A DNA stretch of 64,000 bases from Auanema rhodensis (Eukaryota > Nematoda > Chromadorea > Rhabditida > Rhabditidae). A model generated the notes under the pieces. That model did not search any database, was not told the origin of the DNA, and saw only the letters and a list, made by a program, of their open reading frames with translations. Numbering within the stretch: the stretch's first letter is position 1; each line of letters opens with the position of its first letter. Where the stretch lies: the NCBI GenBank assembly GCA_964057225.1, contig OZ059900.1, positions 1,684,501-1,748,500 on the forward strand, in the 5' to 3' direction. This document shows positions 53,665-64,000 of this stretch, in pieces. A program made the position numbers and the translations under genes.

Positions 53665-55054
53665 TCAAACACACAATACACGAAATAAGTTTATTTTGAC
53701 GAGTTTGCACTGGTATTTATTCATTTTGATCAAAAAAGGTCGAAAATAGAAAGAATTTTTGAATTTTCCGAGTTTTGAGTCCAATTGGGCTAAATCGCTC
53801 ATATATATGATCAAAAGCATAGTTTTACTGTCTATGATAACAAAAGTCTTCAAATATACACTAATAATGTGTAAATCACTGAATTTCACTCAAATAGCTT
53901 TACTACACTAAGTATGGTCGTTTTTATGCCTTTAACACCATATACTCACCGATTTTTGGTACAAAATCTGTAATACTCGTAAATTTCGATCATATTCGTT
54001 AAGATTCGAGAATCAAACACACAATACACGAAATAAGTTTATTTTTACGAGTTTGCACTGATATTTATTCATTTTGATCAAAAAAGGTCGAAAATAGAAA
54101 GAATTTTTGAATTTTCCGAGTTTTGAGTCCAATTGGGCTAAATCGCTCATATATATGATCAAAAGCATAGTTTCACTGTCTATGATAACAAAAGTCTTCA
54201 AATATACACTAGTAATGATGAAATCACTGAATTTCACTCAAATAGCATTACTACACTAAGTATGGTCGTTTTTATGCCTTTAACACCATATACTCACCGA
54301 TTTTTGGTACAAAATCTGTAATACTCGTAAAATTTGATCATATTTGTTAAGATTTGAGAATCAAACACACAATACACAAAATCAGTCTATTTTTATGAGT
54401 TTACACTGATATATATTCATTTTGATCAAAAAAGGTCGAAAATAGAAAGAATTTTTAAAATTTCCGAGTTTTGAGTCCAATTTGGCTAAATCGCTCATAT
54501 ATATGATCAAAAGCATAGTTTTATTGTCTATAACAACAAAAGTCATCAATTAAACGCTAGTGATGTTTAAATACTGAATTTCGCTCAAATAGCATTACTA
54601 CACTAAGTATGGTCGTTTTTATGCCTTTAACACCATATACTCACCGATTTTTGGTACAAAATCTGTAATACTCGTAAATTTTGATCATATTCGTTAAGAT
54701 TTGAGAATCAAACATACAATACACAAAATCAGTCTATTTTTATGAGCTTGCACTGATATATATTCATTTTGATCAAAAAAGGTCGAAAATAGAAAGAATT
54801 TTTGAAATTTCCGAGTTTTGAGTCTAATTTGGCTAAATCGCTCATATATATGATCAAAAGCATAGTTTTATTGTCTATGACAACAAAAGTCATCAATTAA
54901 ATGCTAGTGATGTTCAAATACTGAATTTCGCTCAAATAGCATTACTACACTAAGTATGGTCGTTTTTATGCCTTTAACACCATATACTCACCGATTTTTG
55001 GTACAAAATCTGTAATACTCGTAAATTTTGATCATATTCGGTGAGATTCGAGAA
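53665..55054. repeat. 4-monomer HOR unit, copy 1 (1390 bp)
   Basis: Two B monomers (the second with gtttcactgtc and atgatgaaatcactg), an A chimera beginning aatactcgtaaaatttg, and the position-7 monomer. The next unit starts 1390 bp later with the same first two monomers, including the rare atgatgaaatc variant. Confidence 0.75.
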
Positions 55055-56444
55055 TCAAACACACAATACACGAAATAAGTTTATTTTGACGAGTTTGCAC
55101 TGGTATTTATTCATTTTGATCAAAAAAGGTCGAAAATAGAAAGAATTTTTGAATTTTCCGAGTTTTGAGTCCAATTGGGCTAAATCGCTCATATATATGA
55201 TCAAAAGCATAGTTTTACTGTCTATGATAACAAAAGTCTTCAAATATACACTAATAATGTGTAAATCACTGAATTTCACTCAAATAGCTTTACTACACTA
55301 AGTATGGTCGTTTTTATGCCTTTAACACCATATACTCACCGATTTTTGGTACAAAATCTGTAATACTCGTAAATTTCGATCATATTCGTTAAGATTCGAG
55401 AATCAAACACACAATACACGAAATAAGTTTATTTTTACGAGTTTGCACTGATATTTATTCATTTTGATCAAAAAAGGTCGAAAATAGAAAGAATTTTTGA
55501 ATTTTCCGAGTTTTGAGTCCAATTGGGCTAAATCGCTCATATATATGATCAAAAGCATAGTTTCACTGTCTATGATAACAAAAGTCTTCAAATATACACT
55601 AGTAATGATGAAATCACTGACTTTCACTCAAATAGCATTACTACACTAAGTATGGTCGTTTTTATGCCTTTAACACCATATACTCACCGATTTTTGGTAC
55701 AAAATCTGTAATACTTGTAAATTTTGATCATATTTGTTAAGATTCGAGAATCAAACACATAATACACGAAATAAGTCTATTTTTACAAGTTTGCACTGAT
55801 ATTTATTCATTTTGATCAAAAAAGGTCGAAAATAGAAAGAATTTTTGAAATTTCCGAGTTTTGAGTCCAATTTGGCTAAATCGCTCATATATATGATCAA
55901 AAGCATAGTGTTATTGTCTATAACAACAAAAGTCATCAATTAAACGCTAGTGATGTTTAAATACTGAATTTCGCTCAAATAGCATTACTACACTAAGTAT
56001 GGTCGTTTTTATGCCTTTAACACCATATACTCACCGATTTTTGGTACAAAATCTGTAATACTCGTAAATTTTGATCATATTCGTTAAGATTTGAGAATCA
56101 AACATACAATACACAAAATCAGTCTATTTTTATGAGCTTGCACTGATATATATTCATTTTGATCAAAAAAGGTCGAAAATAGAAAGAATTTTTGAAATTT
56201 CCGAGTTTTGAGTCTAATTTGGCTAAATCGCTCATATATATGATCAAAAGCATAGTTTTATTGTCTATGACAACAAAAGTCATCAATTAAATGCTAGTGA
56301 TGTTTAAATACTGAATTTCGCTCAAATAGCATTACTACACTAAGTATGGTCGTTTTTATGCCTTTAACACCATATACTCACCGATTTTTGGTACAAAATC
56401 TGTAATACTCGTAAATTTTGATCATATCCGGTGAGATTCGAGAA
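55055..56444. repeat. 4-monomer HOR unit, copy 2 (1390 bp)
   Basis: Repeats the first two monomers of copy 1 (shared atgatgaaatcactg near 54215 and 55605). The third monomer is a plain A type with agtgttattg (55908). The fourth is the position-7 type. Confidence 0.75.
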
Positions 56445-58529
56445 TCAAACACACAACACACGAAATAAGTTTATTTTGACGAGTTTGCACTGGTATTTAT
56501 TCATTTTGATCAAAAAAGGTCGAAAATAGAAAGAATTTTTGAATTTTCCGAGTTTTGAGTCCAATTGGGCTAAATCGCTCATATATATGATCAAAAGCAT
56601 AGTTTTACTGTCTATGATAACAAAAGTCTTCAAATATACACTAATAATGTGTAAATCACTGAATTTCACTCAAATAGCTTTACTACACTAAGTATGGTCG
56701 TTTTTATGCCTTTAACACCATATACTCACCGATTTTTGGTACAAAATCTGTAATACTCGTAAATTTCGATCATATTCGTTAAGATTCGAGAATCAAACAC
56801 ACAATACACGAAATAAGTTTATTTTTACGAGTTTGCACTGATATTTATTCATTTTGATCAAAAAAGGTCGAAAATAGAAAGAATTTTTGAATTTTCCGAG
56901 TTTTGAGTCCAATTGGGCTAAATCGCTCATATATATGATCAAAAGCATAGTTTCACTGTCTATGATAACAAAAGTCTTCAAATATACACTAGTAATGATT
57001 AAATCACTGAATTTCACTCAAATAGCATTACTACACTAAGTATGGTCGTTTTTATGCCTTTAACACCATATACTCACCGATTTTTGGTACAAAATCTGTA
57101 ATACTTGTAAATTTTGATCATATTTGTTAAGATTCGAGAATCAAACACATAATACACGAAATAAGTCTATTTTTACAAGTTTGCACTGATATTTATTCAT
57201 TTTGATCAAAAAAAGGTCGAAAATAGAAAAATTTTTTGAAATTTCCGAGTTTTGAGTCCAATTTGGCTAAATCGCTCATATATAAGATCAAAAGCATAGT
57301 TTTATTGTCTATAACAACAAAAGTCATCAATTAAACGCTAGTGATATTTAAATACTGATTTTCGCTCAAGTAGCATTACTACACTAAGTATGGTCGTTTT
57401 TATGCCTTTAACACCATATACTCACCGATTTTTGGTACAAAATCTGTAATACTTGTAAATTTTGATCATATTCGTTAAGATTTGAGAATCGAACATACAA
57501 TACACAAAATCAGTCTATTTTTATGAGCTTGCACTGATATATATTCATTTTGATCAAAAAAGGTCGAAAATAGAAAGAATTTTTGAAATTTCCGAGTTTT
57601 GAGTCTAATTTGGCTAAATCGCTCATATATATGATCAGAAGCATAGTTTTAATGTCTATGACAACAAAAATCATCAATTAAACGCTAGTGATGTTTAAAT
57701 ACTGATTTTCGCTCAAATAGCATTACTACACTAAGTATGGTCGTTTTTATGCCTTTAACACCATATACTCACCGATTTTTGGTACAAAATCTGTAATACT
57801 CGTAAAATTTGATCATATTTGTTAAGATTTGAGAATCAAACACACAATACACGAAATAAGTTTATTTTGACGAGTTTGCACTGGTATTTATTCATTTTGA
57901 TCAAAAAAGGTCGAAAATAGAAAGAATTTTTGAATTTTCCGAGTTTTGAGTCCAATTGGGCTAAATCGCTCATATATATGATCAAAAGCATAGTTTTACT
58001 GTCTATGATAACAAAAGTCATCAATTAAACGCTAGTGATGTTTAAATACTGAATTTCGCTCAAATAGCATTACTACACTAAGTATGGTCGTTTTTATGCC
58101 TTTAACACCATATACTCACCGATTTTTGGTACAAAATCTGTAATACTCGTAAATTTTGATCATATTCGTTAAGATTTGAGAATCAAACATACAATACACA
58201 AAATCAGTCTATTTTTATGAGCTTGCACTGATATATATTCATTTTGATCAAAAAAGGTCGAAAATAGAAAGAATTTTTGAAATTTCCGAGTTTTGAGTCT
58301 AATTTGGCTAAATCGCTCATATATATGATCAAAAGCATAGTTTTATTGTCTATGACAACAAAAGTCATCAATTAAATGCTAGTGATGTTTAAATACTGAA
58401 TTTCGCTCAAATAGCATTACTACACTAAGTATGGTCGTTTTTATGCCTTTAACACCATATACTCACCGATTTTTGGTACAAAATCTGTAATACTCGTAAA
58501 TTTTGATCATATTCGGTGAGATTCGAGAA
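56445..58529. repeat. 6-monomer HOR derivative (2085 bp)
   Basis: Follows the 7-mer order through the first four monomers (including the 7-A monomer near 57210 and the gatcagaagc monomer). Its fifth monomer (57836) is a B-to-A chimera (gataacaaaagtcatcaatt near 58008), directly followed by the position-7 type. This equals a 7-mer with one monomer lost at that junction. Confidence 0.75.
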
Positions 58530-61500
58530 TCAAACACACAATACACGAAATAAGTTTATTTTGACGAGTTTGCACTGGTATTTATTCATTTTGATCAAAA
58601 AAGGTCGAAAATAGAAAGAATTTTTGAATTTTCCGAGTTTTGAGTCCAATTGGGCTAAATCGCTCATGTATATGATCAAAAGCATAGTTTCACTGTCTAT
58701 GATAACAAAAGTCTTCAAATATACACTAATAATGATTAAATCACTGAATTTCACTCAAATAGCATTACTACACTAAGTATGGTCGTTTTTATGCCTTTAA
58801 CACCATATACTCACCGATTTTTGGTACAAAATCTGTAATACTTGTAAATTTTGATCATATTTGTTAAGATTCGAGAATCAAACACATAATACACAAAATA
58901 AGTCTATTTTTACAAGTTTGCACTGATATTTATTCATTTTGATCAAAAAAGGTCGAAAATAGAAAGAATTTTTGAAATTTCCGAGTTTTGAGTCCAATTT
59001 GGCTAAATCGCTCATATATATGATCAAAAGCATAGTTTTATTGTCTATAACAACAAAAGTCATCAATTAAACGCTAGTGATGTTTAAATACTGAATTTCG
59101 CTCAAATAGCATTACTACACTAAGTATGGTCGTTTTTATGCCTTTAACACCATATACTCACCGATTTTTGGTACAAAATCTGTAATACTCGTAGATTTTG
59201 ATCATATTCGGTGAGATTCGAGAATCAAACACACAATACACGAAATAAGTTTATTTTTACGAGTTTGCACTGATATTTATTCATTTTGATCAAAAAAGGT
59301 CGAAAATAGAAAGAATTTTTGAATTTTCCGAGTTTTGAGTCGAATTGGGCTAAATCGCTCATATATATGATCAAAAGCATAGTTTTACTGTCTATGATAA
59401 CAAAAGTCTTCAAATATACACTAATAATGATTAAATCACTGAATTTCACTCAAATAGCATTACTACACTAAGTATGGTCGTTTTTATGCCTTTAACACCA
59501 TATACTCACCGATTTTTGGTACAAAATCTGTGATACTCGTAAATTTTGATCATATTCGTTAAGATTTGAGAATCAAACATACAATACACAAAATCAGTCT
59601 ATTTTTATGAGCTTGCACTGATATATATTCATTTTGATCAAAAAAGGTCGAAAATAGAATGAATTTTTGAAATTTCCGAGTTTTGAGTCTAATTTGGCTA
59701 AATCGCTCATATATATGATCAAAAGCATAGTTTTACTGTCTATGATAACAAAAGTCTTCAAATATACACTAATAATGATTAAATCACTGATTTTCAGTCA
59801 AATAGCATTACTACACTAAGTATGGTCGTTTTTATGCCTTTAACACCATATACTCACCGATTTTTGGTACAAAATCTGTAATACTTGTAAATTTTGATCA
59901 TATTTGTTAAGATTCGAGAATCAAACACATAATACACGAAATAAGTCTATTTTTACAAGTTTGCACTGATATTTATTCATTTTGATCAAAAAAGGTCGAA
60001 AATAGAAAAATTTTTTGAAATTTCCGAGTTTTGAGTCCAATTTGGCTAAATCGCTCATATATAAGATCAAAAGCATAGTTTTATTGTCTATAACAACAAA
60101 AGTCATCAATTAAACGCTAGTGATATTTAAATACTGATTTTCGCTCAAGTAGCATTACTACACTAAGTATGGTCGTTTTCATGCCTTTAACACCATATAC
60201 TCACCGATTTTTGGTACAAAATCTGTAATACTTGTAAATTTTGATCATATTCGTTAAGATTTGAGAATCGAACATACAATACACAAAATCAGTCTATTTT
60301 TATGAGCTTGCACTGATATATATTCATTTTGATCAAAAAAGGTCGAAAATAGAAAGAATTTTTGAAATTTCCGAGTTTTGAGTCTAATTTGGCTAAATCG
60401 CTCATATATATGATCAGAAGCATAGTTTTAATGTCTATGACAACAAAAATCATCAATTAAACGCTAGTGATATTTAAATACTGATTTTCGCTCAAATAGC
60501 ATTACTACACTAAGTATGGTCGTTTTTATGCTTTTAACACCATATACTCACCGATTTTTGGTACAAAATCTGTAATACTCGTAAAATTTGATCATATTTG
60601 TTAAGATTTGAGAATCAAACACACAATACACAAAATCAGTCTATTTTTATGAGTTTACACTGATATATATTCATTTTCATCAAAAAAGGTCGAAAATAGA
60701 AAGAATTTTTGAATTTTCCGAGTTTTGAGTCGAATTGGGCTAAATCGCTCATATAAATGATCAAAAGCATAGTTTTACTGTCTATGATAACAAAAGTCTT
60801 CAAATATACACTAATAATGATTAAATCACTGAATTTCACTCAAATAGCATTACTACACTAAGTATGGTCGTTTTTATGCCTTTAACACCATATACTCACC
60901 GATTTTTGGTACAAAATCTGTAATACTCGTAAATTTCGATCATATTCGTTAAGATTCGAGAATCAAACACACAATACACGAAATAAGTTTATTTTGACGA
61001 ATTTGCACTGATATTTATTCATTTTGATCAAAAAAGGTCGAAAATAGAAAGAATTTTTTAATTTTCCGAGTTTTGAGTCCAATTGGGCTAAATCGCTCAT
61101 ATATATGATCAAAAGCATAGTTTCACTGTCTATGATAACAAAAGTCTTCAAATATACACTAGTAATGATTAAATCACTGAATTTCACTCAAATAGCATTA
61201 CTACACTAAGTATGGTCGTTTTTATGCCTTTAACACCATATACTCACCGATTTTTGGTACAAAATCTGTAATACTTGTAAATTTTGATCATATTTGTTAA
61301 GATTCGAGAATCAAACACATAATACACGAAATAAGTCTATTTTTACAAGTTTGCACTGATATTTATTCATTTTGATCAAAAAAAGGTCGAAAATAGAAAA
61401 ATTTTTTGAAATTTCCGAGTTTTGAGTCCAATTTGGCTAAATCGCTCATATATAAGATCAAAAGCATAGTTTTATTGTCTATAACAACAAAAGTCATCAA

Positions 61501-64000
61501 TTAAACGCTAGTGATATTTAAATACTGATTTTCGCTCAAGTAGCATTACTACACTAAGTATGGTCGTTTTTATGCCTTTAACACCATATACTCACCGATT
61601 TTTGGTACAAAATCTGTAATACTTGTAAATTTTGATCATATTCGTTAAGATTTGAGAATCGAACATACAATACACAAAATCAGTCTATTTTTATGAGCTT
61701 GCACTGATATATATTCATTTTGATCAAAAAAGGTCGAAAATAGAAAGAATTTTTGAAATTTCCGAGTTTTGAGTCTAATTTGGCTAAATCGCTCATATAT
61801 ATGATCAGAAGCATAGTTTTAATGTCTATGACAACAAAAATCATCAATTAAACGCTAGTGATATTTAAATACTGATTTTCGCTCAAGTAGCATTACTACA
61901 CTAAGTATGGTCGTTTTTATGCCTTTAACACCATATACTCACCGATTTTTGGTACAAAATCTGTAATACTTGTAAATTTTGATCATATTCGTTAAGATTT
62001 GAGAATCGAACATACAATACACAAAATCAGTCTATTTTTATGAGCTTGCACTGATATATATTCATTTTGATCAAAAAAGGTCGAAAATAGAAAGAATTTT
62101 TGAATTTTCCGAGTTTTGAGTCGAATTGGGCTAAATCGCTCATATATATGATCAAAAGCATAGTTTTACTGTCTATGATAACAAAAGTCTTCAAATATAC
62201 ACTAATAATGATTAAATCACTGAATTTCACTCAAATAGCATTACTACACTAAGTATGGTCGTTTTTATGCCTTTAACACCATATACTCACCGATTTTTGG
62301 TACAAAATCTGTAATACTCGTAAATTTCGATCATATTCGTTAAGATTCGAGAATCAAACACACAATACACGAAATAAGTTTATTTTGACGAATTTGCACT
62401 GATATTTATTCATTTTGATCAAAAAAGGTCGAAAATAGAAAGAATTTTTTAATTTTCCGAGTTTTGAGTCCAATTGGGCTAAATCGCTCATATATATGAT
62501 CAAAAGCATAGTTTCACTGTCTATGATAACAAAAGTCTTCAAATATACACTAGTAATGATTAAATCACTGAATTTCACTCAAATAGCATTACTACACTAA
62601 GTATGGTCGTTTTTATGCCTTTAACACCATATACTCACCGATTTTTGGTACAAAATCTGTGATACTCGTAAATTTTGATCATATTCGTTAAGATTTGAGA
62701 ATCAAACATACAATACACAAAATCAGTCTATTTTTATGAGCTTGCACTGATATATATTCATTTTGATCAAAAAAGGTCGAAAATAGAATGAATTTTTGAA
62801 ATTTCCGAGTTTTGAGTCTAATTTGGCTAAATCGCTCATATATATGATCAAAAGCATAGTTTTACTGTCTATGATAACAAAAGTCTTCAAATATACACTA
62901 ATAATGATTAAATCACTGATTTTCAGTCAAATAGCATTACTACACTAAGTATGGTCGTTTTTATGCCTTTAACACCATATACTCACCGATTTTTGGTACA
63001 AAATCTGTAATACTTGTAAATTTTGATCATATTTGTTAAGATTCGAGAATCAAACACATAATACACGAAATAAGTCTATTTTTACAAGTTTGCACTGATA
63101 TTTATTCATTTTGATCAAAAAAGGTCGAAAATAGAAAAAATTTTTGAAATTTCCGAGTTTTGAGTCCAATTTGGCTAAATCGCTCATATATAAGATCAAA
63201 AGCATAGTTTTATTGTCTATAACAACAAAAGTCATCAATTAAACGCTAGTGATATTTAAATACTGATTTTCGCTCAAGTAGCATTACTACACTAAGTATG
63301 GTCGTTTTCATGCCTTTAACACCATATACTCACCGATTTTTGGTACAAAATCTGTAATACTTGTAAATTTTGATCATATTCGTTAAGATTTGAGAATCGA
63401 ACATACAATACACAAAATCAGTCTATTTTTATGAGCTTGCACTGATATATATTCATTTTGATCAAAAAAGGTCGAAAATAGAAAGAATTTTTGAAATTTC
63501 CGAGTTTTGAGTCTAATTTGGCTAAATCGCTCATATATATGATCAGAAGCATAGTTTTAATGTCTATGACAACAAAAATCATCAATTAAACGCTAGTGAT
63601 ATTTAAATACTGATTTTCGCTCAAATAGCATTACTACACTAAGTATGGTCGTTTTTATGCTTTTAACACCATATACTCACCGATTTTTGGTACAAAATCT
63701 GTAATACTCGTAAAATTTGATCATATTTGTTAAGATTTGAGAATCAAACACACAATACACAAAATCAGTCTATTTTTATGAGTTTACACTGATATATATT
63801 CATTTTCATCAAAAAAGGTCGAAAATAGAAAGAATTTTTGAATTTTCCGAGTTTTGAGTCGAATTGGGCTAAATCGCTCATATATATGATCAAAAGCATA
63901 GTTTTACTGTCTATGATAACAAAAGTCTTCAAATATACACTAATAATGATTAAATCACTGAATTTCACTCAAATAGCATTACTACACTAAGTATGGTCGT
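58530..64000. repeat. Mosaic satellite segment to the window end
   Basis: About 16 monomers. Landmarks at 59921, 60636 and 60963 repeat 45673, 46388 and 46715 at +14248 bp, and 61434-64000 repeats 47880-50446 at +13554 bp. Private changes include catgtatatg (58668), cgtagattttg (59191) and catataaatg (60751). The array continues past the end of the window. Confidence 0.75.

Larger units (their letters stand above)
34345..64000. repeat. Satellite DNA array, right arm (about 85 monomers of 347-348 bp)
   Basis: This is the same satellite as the left arm, in the same orientation, resuming exactly where the mariner interrupted it. It starts with the duplicated TA at 34345-34346 and then tgatcaaaagc, completing the monomer cut at 33069. 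It runs to the window end without other interruption. It contains the rest of the 7-mer HOR domain (to about 44.6 kb) and then a mosaic of 3-, 4- and 6-mer units plus longer block copies. The array does not end inside the window, so its true length is unknown. Confidence 0.97.

Noticed and set aside
1-64000. CRISPR array or other short-spacer repeat system
   Set aside because: The repeat unit is ~348 bp, directly tandem with no unique spacers, and there are no cas-like genes.
1-64000. tRNA, rRNA or other structured RNA genes within the monomer
   Set aside because: No cloverleaf, polymerase III box A/box B pair or ribosomal segment could be recognised; the sequence is low-GC satellite throughout.
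1-64000. Bacterial or viral origin of the sequence
   Set aside because: There are no gene-dense regions, ribosome binding sites or phage or viral genes. The long homogenised satellite with HOR structure and a mariner is eukaryotic.

Overview
This window is almost entirely one tandem satellite DNA array. An AT-rich monomer of about 347-348 bp (34 G/C in the first 120 bases, about 28 %) repeats head to tail roughly 180 times from base 1 to base 64000, always in the same orientation. The array is broken only once, by a complete mariner-type DNA transposon at 33070-34344. I see no host gene, rRNA, tRNA, CRISPR array or other mobile element. A long homogenised satellite plus a cecropia-type mariner point to a eukaryote, most likely an invertebrate animal such as an arthropod. 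Mariners transfer horizontally, so the species cannot be named from this.

Layout: (i) 1-8903 holds two nearly identical blocks of about 4.0 kb (1-4036 and 4891-8903), repeated at a 14-monomer offset (4867 bp, or 4890 bp upstream of a private 23-bp insertion in copy 1). (ii) 8904-24550 is a mosaic in which one block of about 5.0 kb (10477-15514) recurs at 19514-24550, with shared sub-blocks at offsets of 3825, 4170 and 1042 bp (11, 12 and 3 monomers). (iii) 24.9-44.6 kb is a higher-order-repeat (HOR) domain. Its basic unit is 7 monomers (2433 bp), interspersed with 3- and 4-monomer derivatives. The mariner lies inside one 7-mer. (iv) 44.6-64.0 kb is a mosaic of the same monomer types, with 3-, 4- and 6-mer units, a run of successive 347-bp monomers of one type (about 47.3-48.7 kb), and long-range copies at offsets of 13554 and 14248 bp.

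Monomers fall into two broad types, best told apart in the segment after the AT-rich palindrome: type A (reads catcaattaaac) and type B (reads cttcaaatatac). Many are chimeras of the two. A stretch of about 80 bp starting tagcattactacactaag is nearly invariant, while the flanks vary. Much of the variation is CG to TG or CA change, as expected from methylated-cytosine deamination followed by spreading within the array.

The mariner has perfect 28-bp terminal inverted repeats, a TA target duplication and a 328-codon transposase frame with an intact DD34D triad. Its only plausible ATG is out of frame because of an 8-T run where 7 T would be in frame, so the gene is either freshly inactivated or carries a homopolymer sequencing error. 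The many 60-101-codon minus-strand frames are accidental repeats of the monomer and are not annotated as genes. The array is a reasonable candidate for centromeric or pericentromeric heterochromatin, but nothing in the sequence proves that.
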